Source: Alitta virens
Lineage: Eukaryota > Annelida > Polychaeta > Phyllodocida > Nereididae
DNA: 64,000 nucleotides
Direction of reading: 5' to 3'
NCBI GenBank assembly: GCA_932294295.1
Contig: OW028576.1
Coordinates: 42,368,747 to 42,432,746, forward strand
Shown: positions 24,765 through 37,535 of the stretch, in pieces
How positions within the stretch are numbered: the stretch's first letter is position 1
Layout: each line of letters opens with the position of its first letter
Translations under genes and position numbers: made by a program
The notes under the pieces: generated by a model
The model's input: the letters and a program-made list of their open reading frames with translations, nothing else
What the model was told of the DNA's origin: nothing
The model's database searches: none

Positions 24765-25140
24765 TCCGAATAGGAGGGAGTAAACTAACATTTTTGTTAG
24801 TGGAGGGATAGAACAAACAAAAATTAGCTTGATGGTTTGTTTTTAATGCCTTTATTACACAAAAAAAAACAAGTTCAGTTTGCACTCAGGAGGGAGTTAA
24901 CTAACATTTTTGTTGGTGGAGGGATATAACCAACACAAATGTTAGTTAGCTCCCAACTATAAGGGGTATAACTAACTTATACTCCATTAGGCATATTTAA
25001 TAATTTGTTTGTTGGTTTGTTTTAATACCTTTATTACAAAAAACAAGTTCAGTTTGTACTCAGGAGGGAGTTAACTAACATTTTCGCAGGTTATTTCCCG
25101 CTCAGAACAATAGGAAAACAGTTTAAGTGGAGTATAAACA
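24765..25140. repeat. Dispersed repeat R3 (GGAGGGAGTTAACTAACATT type), rearranged
   Basis: GGAGGGAGTAAACTAACATT and its variants occur at 24773, 24890 and 25062, with AGTTTGCACTCAGGAGGGAG. Related copies lie at 31735-31955/33835-33935 and 49935-50510. Here the unit is partly duplicated in tandem. No coding capacity or terminal motif identified. Confidence 0.6.
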
Positions 25141-25149
25141 AATTATACC

Positions 25150-26400
25150 ACCGCTACCTAGAAAATAGGACCCACACCATTCTAGTTAGCAGTCTATCAC
25201 AATAACCACAAGGTCAAATCATAAACATATCTTATTATTTATACTCCATCAAACATATCTTATTATTTATACTCCATCATTAGTTTGGAGATGGGATTCA
25301 CTACCTCCTAGTTAGCAGTGTATTACTTTAACCAATAGGCCATAACATCAATATTGGACATCGCAAGCTCCTATTATGAAAAACACGACCTCAGTAGTAT
25401 GTGACCTTACAGGCCCAGACTCTAATACCACAAATTACGCCACAGTAGTTTGAAGATTGGACTCAACCTCATTCATAGAAGTTTATCACCTTAACCACTA
25501 AGCCATACCATTGACATTGGACTTTTCATGGTCCTATTATGACAAATTATGCATCAGAAGTTGGAGATTGAACTCACAACCTTCTGTTAGCAGTCTATCA
25601 CCATCCCACCAAGGCCATACCATCAATATTGAACCTCACAAATATACTGCCTCAGTAATTTGTGACCTCACAAATATATTGCCTCAGTAATTTGTGACCT
25701 CACAAATATACTGCCTCAGTAATTTGTGACCTCACAAATATACTGCCTCGGTAATTTGTGACCTCACAAATATATTGTCTCGGTAATTTGTGACCTCACA
25801 AATATATTGCCTCGGTAATTTGTGACCTCATCAAATATACTGCCTCGGTAATTTGTGACCTCACAAATATACTGCCTCAGTAATTTGTGACCCCACAAAT
25901 ATACTGCCTCGGTAATTTGTGACCTCACAAATATACTGCCTCAGTAATTTGTGACCTCACAAGTATACTGCCTCAGTAATTTGTGACCTCACAAATATAC
26001 TGCCTCAGTAATTTGTGACCTCACAAACTCTTATAACATAAATTACTCCATCAGTAGTTTGAAGATTAGACTCAACCATTTTGTTTGCAGTGTCTACAGT
26101 ACTCATCGAAACAAACATTTAAAAAATATCTAGTATTACTTTTCACCACAAGGCCATACCATCAATAGCTGACCTCGCAAGCTCATATTATGATGAATAC
26201 TGTCATCGTTAGTTTGTGACCTCAAAAACTCTAATACAACAAATCATGCCATCAGTACTTTGCATGCTGATGGGACTCGCTACCACCTAGTTAGCAGTCT
26301 ATCACTTTAACAACTAGGCCATACCATCAATATTAGACCCCCTCAAGCTCTTATTATGACAAATTATGCCATCAGTGGCCTCAATGGCCCTACATCAGCA
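25150..26400. repeat. tRNA-like SINE-derived repeat field
   Basis: About seven diverged units carry TTAACCACTAAGCCATACCA and GATTGAACTCACAACC motifs, which on the minus strand look like a tRNA A box (TATGGCTTAGTGGTTAAGG) and B box (GAGTTCAATCTCC). The units are repeated head to tail and enclose the 32-bp satellite. Confidence 0.6.
25635..26027. repeat. 32-bp satellite array
   Basis: About 12 copies of a 32-bp unit containing CTGCCTCAGTAATTTGTGAC and ACCTCACAAATATA with few differences. The unit is a piece of the surrounding SINE-like repeat that has expanded in tandem. Confidence 0.95.
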
Positions 26401-26795
26401 TCTGTTGCCAATGGAGTCCTGCCTTTCACCATGGCAACTAGCTACCCTTAGATTGATAGTTGCTAGGCCATAGGTCCAATGTAGCGTCATTGGCAACACT
26501 TTCTCAAGCTGCTAACACCACTAACGCATCCCAGCTGTTTCCATGGTGATCGATTCCACCAGCCTCATTTTGAGGTAGGGCAATGCCCTCCAATATGCCT
26601 TGGGTGTTCTCCATTTTTTTCCCTTTTTGTGATTTTGTTTCTCTTCTATATTATTTTGTAGTTTTCTGCCCTATTTTTTCTCATTTGTTGCTTGGGTTTG
26701 TTGAAAGCATTTTTTGCCATGAGTCTTTGTGGTTTCCAAGTTTGTCCATCTGTCTTTTTTTCATTGATGTGTCTTTCTGTATAAGTGGTTCGAGG
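26401..26795. other. Gene-free stretch
   Basis: Thymine-rich, no supported gene; a short part (26400-26580) has GTTTCCATGGTGATCG-like sequence without a gene signal. Confidence 0.45.
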
Positions 26796-26796
26796 G

Positions 26797-26982
26797 TGGG
26801 GGCTTTGCTCAGAGGTAGCGCTCTGGGCCTCCAACCGCTGGATCCCGGGTTCGATTCCTGGTCGAGCCTAAGTTGGATGGCTGTTTCATCCTTCGTCTCA
26901 TTGCCATGGTCTCTGCCTGTCCTAATTAGCCCAACTGGTGCAGAAATACAGGACGTAAAGCCCTAAACACACACACACACAC
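26797..26982 (+). mobile_element. tRNA-derived SINE, family 1, copy B
   Basis: Best-preserved head: GCTCAGAGGTAGCGCTCTGG (A-box region) and CCCGGGTTCGATTCCTGG (B box). The end is GACGTAAAGCCCTAAACAC plus a CA run. It is flanked by the target duplication CTGTATAAGTGGTTC (about 26776 and 26982), which dates it as a relatively young insertion. Confidence 0.92.
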
Positions 26983-27347
26983 TGTATAAGTGGTTCAGGG
27001 TTTGGTTTTTTTCTATTTTTTTTTCATTGTTAGACTAACAATGTATCTGGGGCTGTAAATGCATTTGTTCCTCTATGTTTGCCCGACCTGTCAATTTGCA
27101 ATAAATCTTGTTTGTCGGTAAATTAATTTATTCTGTGCGTCTGTGTCTGTCTTTTCGATGCACAAGATGGACTTACAGACCTCTGGTAGAGACAGGATGA
27201 TAAAAAACACAACAGCTAGACAAGACAGAAAGACAGTGAGACAGACATACTTCTTTGTGTGTAGTCAGCTACAGACAAAGATGGAGAAACAGTAACATAG
27301 ACAGTCACAAACATGTATGTCATACTAAAGTCATGGGTGGATAGGGG

Positions 27348-27528
27348 GCGGGGGCCTAGCTCAGAGGTAGGGCTCTGGGCTTCCAACCGCTTGGTCCTGG
27401 GTTCGATTTCCGGTCGAGCCTAAGTTGGATGGCTGTTTCATTCTTCGTCTCATTGCCATGGTCTCTGCCTGTCCTAATTAACCCAACTGGTGCAGAAATA
27501 CAGGACATAAAGCCCGAATCACACACAC
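27348..27528 (+). mobile_element. tRNA-derived SINE, family 1, copy C
   Basis: Same head and body as copy B, with B box GGGTTCGATTTCC. It is flanked by the target duplication ATGGGTGGATAG on both sides. Confidence 0.92.
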
Positions 27529-27529
27529 A

Positions 27530-29270
27530 TGGGTGGATAGACAGACAGCGAGCTAGACAAACAGACAGACAGTTAACCGCGAGATTCAGACAATGAGACT
27601 GCAAGCTAGATCACAATAGACAGTAAGAATGCCATGGAAGAATTGAGAGAAAACAGCTAAAAAAATCTAAAGATGTATTTCTTTGGAAAGACAGACTGCT
27701 GTATCTCTATCTGACAGCTGTCTGCATTTCCCCTCTCTCCGTCTTATCCTCTATTTCCTAGTCTACCTCTCTCTGTTTATCTCATATGAAATATAAAGCA
27801 AGCCTGGGAGGCAGTGAAGGGTTGTTTATGCTGAATGCATTGCAAAAGCCTTTGGTAATTTGCCCTTGATTGATGCTAGGGTGCCAAAACTGCCAATCCT
27901 GGGGGTGATTTGCTTATGCTGTCATGCAATGGGTGTCACTGTTGCCCCAAGGCATACACCCGCTGACGAAAATATTGAGGTTGACGCACAAAATCTTACT
28001 TGCAAATTATGTATGGCGTTCTAGAATATGGGAACATTACATTGAACACTATGATTCATTGATGAAAAAAAAAAAAAAAAACGTAAATGAAAAGAAGAAA
28101 GACCCTAAATATAAGCAAGGGTTTGTGAGCCTATGTTGCAATTTCAATAAAAAAATTTAATTTATTAAATTTTAGGTAATTACTATAAAAGTATTATGTA
28201 AATTGCCTTGGTCCATGCATAGAAGCAACACTTGAAGGTTGTATGGAATAGGCTTATGGGAACATCATAATATAGAACACCATCCCTGAGAAGATATTCT
28301 ATTAAACTGTTTATTTACTAGTTCTTCTCCAAGAGATATTCAATTTAACTTCAGGCTATAATTGTCAAATTCCAGAACATATCGTTCAAAGCTAGTTTGG
28401 CAAAGGAGTTTACATAGGCCCAAAAGCGAGGAAATACAGTTCACTTGCATTCCTACATCTTTTCTCTTTTTAATAAATTAAATTTTTCACTTGGATGATT
28501 TTATTGCATTCGCTAGGCTCATGGGTGTGTAAACTTTCAGGTACGACTCTATGTTTGACTCTATGTCCTATCACTTCGAAAGTAATAAAACAATATTCAA
28601 GATTAGGTGAATTAAGAAGAGTCAAATTCGCCCAGAGCTGGCCCAAGACCCCTGCTGCTTCCTTAAATACATTGATTCTGTAATGTTCACACTGCGCTTC
28701 AGTGAGCACACCTCATCAGTGATGCCCTGCATCAGCAGCAATTAACTCCCTAAATTCCAAAAGTCAAAGTTTTTGTTTCTTGTTGTACATCTTTTACACT
28801 ACTCTCACTGAATTCCGCATGATCCAAGGATTCTTAAACTATTTTTACTGAGTTCCTAGGCCAAATAGTAAGAAAGTTATTGTCAAAAATTTGTCAGTTT
28901 TCAGGTACTCTTTTGTAAAATATCTTATCTTAATCTCGCAATAACTCAAGAAGCCTTAAAGAGCCATAGATGAGGCTATATTCGTCTTGAACCTGAAAAT
29001 CTTGTCTTCATGATGTTATGTCATATGTGTAGTAATGTGTCGAACTGAGATACAGACCTTTAAAGATGCCTAATTTGCCGTGGATGTGCCCAGATGTGTC
29101 ATACTACATTTGATAAAAACTTGAATTTTTTCTCTGTTCTAAATGATCCATATTTTCATGTCACAGAGTCAATTATGATACAGTTTTTTCTGTGAATTTT
29201 GCTTTTTGTTACTTATTTGACATTTAAATGTCAATATGGCTTCATAGTATATTGTTATGATTAGTTTACT
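27530..29270. other. Gene-free stretch
   Basis: No supported gene. There is a poly-A run at about 28064. Open frames at 27.9-28.2 and 28.5-28.7 kb show no family features. Confidence 0.5.
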
Positions 29271-29690
29271 TATCCGCTAATAGAAGACAAGCTGTGCGAC
29301 GGCTGCTAGACTTACCAAACACAACAAGATCAGTGTTGTTGCCACATTTGTTAAAGTGTGACAATCTAAAGGTGCAACTAAGTCACCGGTTTCTAAAGCT
29401 GATGAAAACTGTGTCTGCAAGCAGCAATAGAAAGACCAAATGGATCACTATGAATAGATCAAAAACAGGCACTGTCCAACAAAACATAGAGTATCTGTTA
29501 CAAACATGGAATATCACCAGTGAAAAGATCATTTACGGTGAAGCAAGATTGAAAACTGATCTCTCAGTACAATCTGAGCATCAGAAGAGAGCTGCAGCAA
29601 TCATAGACTTTTTAGATATGATGATCGATAGTAAAGATGATATAGGCAATATAGATTTTATTTTAACATATCTTTGTACTTATTAAATTT
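29270..29690 (+). pseudogene. LINE 3' ORF2 fragment (region after the RT domain)
   Basis: The frame reads RRLLDLPNTTRSVLLPHLL and then RFLKLMKTVSASSN. The R-x-L-x-x-LP-x-T-x-x-x-LLP pattern with a later R-F-L-K is typical of the C-terminal part of LINE ORF2, after the reverse transcriptase. The frame ends at a TAA at 29684-29686. No RT motifs are recoverable upstream, so it is a 5'-truncated or decayed copy. Clade is not determined. Confidence 0.6.
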
Positions 29691-29699
29691 ACTATTATA

Positions 29700-30940
29700 T
29701 TATAATAAAATTCTTATTTACATGAATTATATATTACAATTTCAATTATGTACTCTGTAACTGGCGTGTAGATGCCTACAGATGTAAGAAGTCTGGAAAA
29801 GAATGAAGGAAAAATGTCAAGCTTATATACCGAGTATTGAGGAAAGATATGCATGTAAGCCTGTATGAATACATATTTAGCACCACTTTCTATTGTTTCC
29901 CAGTGGAATCAGTGAGGGGGAGTTCTTTAGTTCATCAATGGTCCTATGCTAGATGAGTGTTCGTTGCGGCGCTGTATATCACTAACTATCGGTACACTGA
30001 CGCTGCACCTGCTGTTAATGTAGGGTAACAGATCAGTCTGGCCGATTTTGTAGGACATCTAAAACCGTAAAACATAGGTAAAATTTCGCAAATATTGAGT
30101 GAATCCAATTATTGTACCCTATCCTTGAAGATGATACTCCATCTAATTATAAAAATAAATGATTCTGAGTTCTAATTGGGCCCCTAGCTGGGCTGGTTGA
30201 GATCATGCATTTGGCCATGTATAAAAAAAATATGTAAACCTGTATGTTTTTGCAATTTATAGAGTGACTTAGCAATGAACTCAGGCCAGTGTTACATGAA
30301 TACATCAAGTTACAAATACAGAACTTTACACAGGTTTATTTTTTTAATTTGTGCCACCCAAAAAAATTTAGAAACCCCTGCTGGAGTATACATGTAGACT
30401 GTCATCAAAATGTTCGTGTATTTTTTGTGGCTGATGTATTAAACTTATATGAGGGAGTATCTTCATAGATCTGGTTAACTTAAAGCTGCATTGTCTGTCA
30501 AAATTATTTTATAAAACTTCATCAAATGATTGAAAATCACCTTATTCAATCAAGGCACACTAAATATATGTAAGCTAATGAACCTGTCAGGCATTAATTA
30601 AAAAATATAAATGATATATTTGAAGAAGTCAAGACCAAAACATTGGAAATACAATGGAAATGAGATCGTCACCCATTGTTTAGTATTGTGACGTTATCCC
30701 TTGGTTTGTTAACATATTGCATTTTAGATGGCATGAAAAACTATTGATATTATTCATTGTAACTTAAAATTAAATTGCTGTGCACAAATGAGCATGTAAT
30801 GGTTAAAAATATCATGAGACAAGAAGGTAGTATTGGTTTATATAATTATTTGCCTATGATAAATCTAGAGACAGGAACTTTAAGTGATAAAAAGTGCAGC
30901 CAAACTTCCAAACATACTTTATCTTGCAAATAGCTTCTAA
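29700..30940. other. Gene-free stretch
   Basis: AT-rich, no supported exon. An AATAAATGATTCTGAGTTCT segment near 30155 matches the recurrent repeat tail. Confidence 0.5.
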
Positions 30941-30955
30941 AGGCTTTTATTATCT

Positions 30956-31318
<363 letters not shown>

Positions 31319-31479
31319 TCATTCAACCAAAACCATTTAATGACAGTAAAATAAACTGGTGAAGGAAGATAGGGAAATCATGACATGGATCTCTCTTGGA
31401 AGCCCACCTATGCCGTTAATTTAAAACCAACCTGCCACAGGAATGTTCAAGTCTTTCTCAAATCCTTGGTTAGCCTCAA

Positions 31480-31668
31480 GGGCGGGGGCCTAGCTCAGAG
31501 GTAGCGCTCTGGGCTTTCAACCGCTGGGGCCCGGGTTCGATTTCCAGTCGAGCCTAAGTTGGATGGCTGTTTCATCCTTCATCTCATTGCCATGGTCCCT
31601 GCCTGCCTGTCCTACTTAGCCCATCAGGTGCAGAAAATACTGGACGTAAAGCCCTAATCACCCACCCT
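31480..31668 (+). mobile_element. tRNA-derived SINE, family 1, copy D
   Basis: Head GGGGGCCTAGCTCAGAGGTA, B box GGGTTCGATTTCC, and tail GGACGTAAAGCCCTAATCAC. The target duplication TAGCCTCAA occurs on both sides (31471 and 31673). Confidence 0.92.
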
Positions 31669-31729
31669 GGATAGCCTCAACACATATACGGGACAATACC
31701 AAGCATTCTCAATTTGTCTACTTACATAA

Positions 31730-33936
31730 TAGTTATATCCCGAATAGGAGGGAGCAAACTAACATTTTTGTTGGTTATATAAGCAACAAACTGTAAGTAA
31801 ACTCCCGCTTATGAGGGATATAACTAACTTAGGATACTACATTAGTTATATTTACTTATATGTTAGATTGTTTGTTTTGTTTTATTGCTTTGATTACGCA
31901 AGACATAGGCCTATCAGTTTGCACTCAGGAGGGAGTAAACTAACATTTTGGTTTAAACATATTTATAAAATTTTATCAACGAGCCAAAGCTTCAATAACA
32001 GGTTCAATTTTGGGTTAGTATAATGTGCAAACTGTACAAAAGACCTGTGGCCAGAGGTTTACAAGTAAAGTAAAAACTGGATGAGTGATTGAGCTATTGA
32101 CATCTGTGGGCAGAGATTGACTCCAAATAAAAGTAAATTGGAAGTTTTTGGGATTGGTGTTGTATTACTAACACTATTTACCAAGATTTGTCTATTGTTG
32201 GATTAGTTCAGACATTCGAGGAAAATGTGGTTAATATTTTCTGCAGAAGTGCCACAGTTACAAAATGGGGAATTATAACACCCTTTGATATATAAGTGAG
32301 CATTAAGATCTGAGAAACCAAGCCGGAGCTGTGCCAACATAACTTCTGCCTTTCCGGGTAATCCCAAAGGCAGAAGTAAATGTTCTAATATTGAAGTTTT
32401 TTTTTTTTTAATGTCGGGCTTGACTTCACAGACAAAACAAGGTCATTCCATAAGGAAATTAAACTGGGCACAAAAGACCTTGTATACAATTCTTTCCTCA
32501 TGAGAGGAAGATTAATATGAAGTTTATTTAGGCCTCGAGTGCCATAATTGTGCACTGGTCTTAATGGACTTATAATAGGGTGCAGATAATTAGGGCATGT
32601 ATTGTTGAAATCCAATTCATTATAAAGAACCTCATGAGAAGTTTATCTCTTGGCACCAGTGGCAATACGTGCTGCCTCAAGATTTACAGCTTCAAGTTTG
32701 TCAGATAACTCCCCAGTACAACTATCAAAAAATATGTCACCATACTCAACAAGAAGTCTAACAAAGGTGAGATAGCATTTAGTAAGGGCACGTCTGGACG
32801 CTGTGTATTTGACTCTTTTGAGAAGACAAGACGTTTGTTTGCCTTAGCAATAATACCACAGATATGCTTCTCCCAAGAAAGGTCACTGTGAAGTGTCAAA
32901 CTCAAATGAGTATGAGTGAAGACCTCTGAAAGAGTAACATTGCCAAGTTTGACAGGAGGGACATTGGTTCTTTCCCGCTTAGTACTAAATACCATAAATA
33001 CAGTTTTTTCAGCATTGAATGTTATAAGCCACTTCTTCGCCCATTTATCAATATTTTCGAGATCAGCATTAAGAACATTTACAGTCTTCGACATATTTAG
33101 GAATATGGCGCAAAAGATACAAGTATCAGCAGAGAGATACACATCACTAAGTAAGTTTACTGTAATATCATTAATGTAAATTAAAAATAATAATGGTCCC
33201 AGCACAGACCCTTGTGGGACACCAGCTGGTATATTTAATAATATTTGCAATTAGAAAGGTGGGGCTCAATGAAAATATTTCTAACAATACCAATTGCATT
33301 AAGTTTGTATAAAAGTCCCTTGTGCTAAACCTTATCAAAGGTTTTAGTAAGATCTAAGAACACAGCAATGACCTCTTCATTAATATCAAGAGATTTATGA
33401 AGCTTGTCCAAAATGCAGATTAGTTGATTAATATATGGTACTATCTTTGGGAATAAATCCTGACTGACAGCTATTCAGCAGATTGTTTGATTTGAGAAAA
33501 CCAAAAATATGTTTAAAAATTTACTTTTCAAAAACCTTGGCAACACAAGGCAAGAGGGAAATAGGCCTGTAATTGGTACACAAGGATGGGTCACCTTTTT
33601 TGTACAAGGGTAAAAGATTGGCAATATTCCAAGTATCAGGAAAAGTCCTGCTTGGGGGGGGGGGGGGGGGGGGGGGGAAGTTGAAAATTTTACATAAAGA
33701 TGCAGCAAAGGGCAATTCTGCTTCACTTAATATATATACATGTGTAATTACCAATTTCATCTGGGCCAGTGGCCTTACTTGGAACTAGCTTACACAGGAT
33801 GTTGAATACTTCAAAAGGCATAAACACTCTTGTCATTGATAAAACTAACTAACATTTTCGTTTGTTACATCACTCTCAGAATAGGAAAGCAGTCTAAGTG
33901 GAGTATGATTATTGGTAATAGTGCAAAAATATTTAA
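31730..33936. repeat. Dispersed repeat R3, split by a LINE
   Basis: The left part (31735-31955) ends GGAGGGAGTAAACTAACATT; the right part (from about 33838) resumes TAACATTTTCGTTTGTTACA, with CAGTCTAAGTGGAGTAT. The uninterrupted order is seen at 25062-25125, so the intervening LINE is an insertion. Confidence 0.7.
31956..33836 (-). pseudogene. Decayed LINE with reverse transcriptase remains
   Basis: Non-LTR retrotransposon ORF2 on the minus strand. In 5'-3' order: an RT block with PLYKKGDPSLCTNYRPISLL (near 33.6 kb), IPAGVPQGSVLGPLLFLIYI (near 33.2 kb), a catalytic-loop region where the expected YADD reads LSADT, a thumb/C-terminal part HNYGTRGLNK (near 32.55 kb), and a Cys/His segment CNCGTSAENINHIFLEC (near 32.25 kb). 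Frames change several times, and a poly-G run of 23 bases interrupts it at 33655-33677. It lacks an endonuclease domain (5'-truncated). The TAACATTTT sequence flanks both ends as a likely target duplication. The motif set fits the Jockey/CR1 group; exact clade is not determined. Confidence 0.8.
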
Positions 33937-33939
33937 AAC

Positions 33940-34905
33940 GAGGGAAATCTACAACATTAGTGCCAGTATGATTTGTCTGAAGTTCTATGATTTCCCACTA
34001 GTGGTTGCTTCTTGCTCGCCTCCCCCTGGTGGAAGACATTGAAGTCAGGCTTAGTCGCAGACTCAGGAATATAATATTTATGATGATTTCACTTCATATA
34101 AGATAATTCATAACAAATACATATGAATTGTACAAAACACTTGAGGAAAACTACTTTTTGAAACCTGTGCTGCGATAACCTTAGAGTAGGCATTTAAGCT
34201 ATAACAATGAGCTATATTTTGTAGTTTCTGTATTTATGTTCTGTTTTATTTTTCAAAATGCTTATGTCTTATCCTCATTTTGTTCTTGCCATCTAAATAT
34301 TATGTAAACAACTTACGGCATATACACTAATCGTGTCAGCTGAAGGAATGAATAAAGTGAAATTGAAATATTATCTATTATTAAATAACAATACTTCAAG
34401 ATTGTTTTTCATTGTCACTAAGTGAAGAGTTTGCAAACGACGTTGTTCCTATGGCAACACAGCTGCACCGCTAAGCACGAAATGATCCTATTAATTTTGT
34501 TTAGTCTTCTAATTATGCCCATCAATGAAGCTGGCATACTTTCAGACAGTAAAAGGCGAGACTGAACCCCCCCCCCCCCCCCCTTGGCTAAATTTCCATG
34601 AGTTAAGTATGGATATTTACTTTATCTTGATTTTAAGAGCTTAATTTTAAAGTATTTCCTGTAGTGATGGCCCCAGAGTGCAAATTGGCATTTGAGAATA
34701 TGTTAGACGTACTTTTGAAATTTCATGGTCGTACTTGCTTGGTAGCTTTAATAATTTCACATTAGAACTATCATCAGTAGCTTGTCTTCTTGCAAGGCTG
34801 TTGACAGCAAACAGCTACAATGCTCCTAGCTCCTCCTAAAAATTAACTTTCAGGCTTAAACAACCTGTACGAAGTCAAACCCTGATTTTCCTCTCTGTAT
34901 ACCAA
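33940..34905. other. Gene-free stretch with a poly-C run
   Basis: No supported gene. There is a C17 run at 34567-34583. Confidence 0.5.
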
Positions 34906-34909
34906 GTAT

Positions 34910-35060
34910 ACCAAGTAATAAGTTGCCTTCTTATTCCAATGATATATTTGCCGTGCATTATGGGTATAAGTAAAGAGTTGCCTTCTTATTCCAATGATAT
35001 TTTTGCCGTGCATTATGGGTATAAGTAAAGAGTTGCCTTCTTATTCCAATGATATTTTTG
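34910..35060. repeat. 55-bp minisatellite, left part
   Basis: Nearly three units with CCGTGCATTATGGGTATAAG and AGTTGCCTTCTTATTCCAAT; starts of AGTTGCC at 34921, 34976 and 35031. The array is broken at 35060 by the LINE insertion and continues at 37536. Confidence 0.95.
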
Positions 35061-37535
35061 TATGTGTATGTAATGTATGTAAAGGTTTATTTAAAGTCGT
35101 TGTTTAAAAGCGTAAACACTTCTGTACGACTCTTTAAGTTTACAAAGAAAAAATCTGAAATAACAAAATCGAAAATTTTAGTGTCTTTTAGTTCATTGCT
35201 CTTTTGATCCAATGAAGAACTCTTTTGATGAGTTGGGCGGGGTGTACGTCCGGGGGGGGGGGGGGAGTACTTCCGGGGGGGGGGGGACATGCATGATTTG
35301 CTGCCTTTGTCCATATTGTCCATCTGAAATAGACATTCAAAGTTGTAGTTTTTATCAAAAAAATATTTCTAATCTGCTGTTGAACAGCCATTTGTGTACG
35401 GCCGATTTGAAGGTGTTGAGTGAGGGTTTATTCTTTACTTCCACTGGTATACTATTCCATAGCTTTGCCCCAAGGTACCTAAAACTATTCCTACCAAATC
35501 TCACTGTATTAAACTGGGGTAAAAGAAATCTGTTATTGTCTCTCATGTCATAGGCTGAGTGTTGTTCATTAAATAATTCATTCAAATAATGAGGTGCAGT
35601 TCCTTCCCTAATTTTGTACATTAACACAGCTGCAGATTTTACACAGCGTTTATATACACTCAGCTGCTTTTCTTGCTCACAAAGCTCTTCATAGCTAAGG
35701 TGACCTTTATTTGTAACTACTCGTAGTGCTCTTTTATTTGTCTTCTCTAGCTTTTCTAAATTGGTCTTGTTCGCAAACATCCAAGGTACAGAACAATAGT
35801 TAAAATTACATGTTATGTAACTATTGTAGATAATCATCTTAGATTGCTTATCAAGATTGTGCTTAATCCTTTTTATAGCATTTATCTGCTTTCCAGTTTG
35901 ACTACATATACTATCGATGTACGCATTGTATTTTAATTCTGTGTCTAGTTCTACTCCCAAAATTTTGATTGATTGGGATGCCTTTATTTCACTACCATTT
36001 ATGGTGATTGATTCCCTATTGATATCACTGTTCCTACTTAGGTACATGACTTGGAATTTACTTGCATTTGCTTTCATGTTGTTAAACTTAAACCATCTCA
36101 TAGCCTTGATACAGTCTTCTGTCAATTTTTCACGAAGAATTGATTGATCATAATTTGAATAACTTAGCGTATTGTCATCTGCATAATTGTAGATCTTACT
36201 GTTAAAGTCCGAGTAGAGAAAATCATTAATGAAAATGTTGAACAAGAGGGGGCCTAGAATGGAACCCTGTGGGACCCCTTTAATGTTATTGACCCATTCT
36301 GAAAAATTTTCACCTATCTTCACTCTTTGTTGTCTCTCAATTACATAAGATTTCATCATTTGACAAGCATCATCATTAAAGCCGTATGCAAGTAGTTTTG
36401 CTAGCAGAAGACCATGAGGCATGCAATCAAATGCCTTTGATAAATCAATTGCTACTACTCCTACGTTTGAACCTTTGTCTAATTGTTCTCGCCAGTCTTC
36501 TGTCATTTTAACTAATACATCTTGGCAACTGTACCCTTTCCTAAAACCTGACAGATATTGGTGGAACTGAGGGTTCATGTACTCATCAACCTGGTTATAC
36601 AGTATTCTTTCCATTATTTTAGAAAGTATAGGTAGCAAATTCACTGATCTATAGGTTGTCTTTATTTAGCTTGTCCTTCTTTTTGAAGAGTGGAGTAATG
36701 TTTGCCTTTTTCATTGATTTTGGGAACTCATTTTCCAGTATGCACCTATTAATAAGTAATGTCACTGGCTTTATGATTTTGATACTAATGTTTTTGATAA
36801 GTTTGGCAGGTAATTCGTCGTATCCTGCTGCCTTCTTAGTTGACAATTTCTTTATTGCCTTGGCAACATCTCTTTCACTTACGAACCTAAACATAAATTT
36901 TGTACCATTGTCAGGTCTAATATTGTGCCTGATCACTTCTATGCTACTGTGACTGCCAAATGGTCTTGTGATGTCATCTAATGAACCCTTATTATTTTCT
37001 GGAGAACCTATATCTGAGCCAATTGTTTGAAAGAACCTGTTAAAAATACTACATACTTTGTGATCATCTGTAATCATCTCTCCATTTTCCCTCAAAGGAA
37101 TTGAGTCTGATTTTGTTCTAGATTTAGAGAATAAAGGTTTCACAGTTTTCCAAAAATCTTTGTTTCTTGTGCCTTCTTTACATTTCGCTTCAAAGTACTT
37201 ACAGATTTCTTTTCTCTTGATCAAAGTGACCTTATTTCTCTGGATTCTGTACAGATTTAGATAATGACTTGTTCTGAACTTGTAATATTTATTTCTTAGT
37301 CTATTCCTATGATATATAGCTTTTCTTAGCTCTTTGGACATACAATGAAAGTCATTTCTCTTTATGGTCTTTTGTTTCTTTGGGGCGTATTTATCTAGGA
37401 TATTACATAACTGGCCTTGCAACTTATCATATGCACCATTCACATCTACACTGTTCATTATGTCATTGGATAAGTCTATATTAGAAAGATCATTAACCAC
37501 TTTATCATAGTTTATTTTGGATACATTTCTGAAAA
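35061..37535 (-). mobile_element. LINE (Jockey/CR1-group), near-complete RT, 5'-truncated
   Basis: Two minus-strand frames form one ORF2: 37545-36649 (pre-RT region and the first RT motifs, ending KKANITPLFKKKDK) and 36644-35355 (GFRKGYSCQDVL, DLSKAFDCMPHGLL, GVPQGSILGPLLFNIF, then the catalytic YADD near 36172, and a C-terminal LWNSIPVEVKNKPSL block). One base-level frameshift near 36648 separates them; otherwise the frame is open over about 2.2 kb, so the copy is young. There is no apurinic endonuclease domain. The 3' end is AT-rich with TACAT-type repeats at 35061-35085. G12 and G12-like runs lie at 35251-35287 in the 3' UTR. It sits exactly inside the 55-bp minisatellite. Confidence 0.9.

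Noticed and set aside
26797..27528. True tRNA genes suggested by A and B box sequences
   Set aside because: The tRNA-like heads are part of a roughly 180-bp repeated element with a common body and target duplications, so these are SINEs.
33573..33788. Gly-rich or Pro-rich frames around 33.65 kb
   Set aside because: Caused by the G23 homopolymer inside the decayed LINE.
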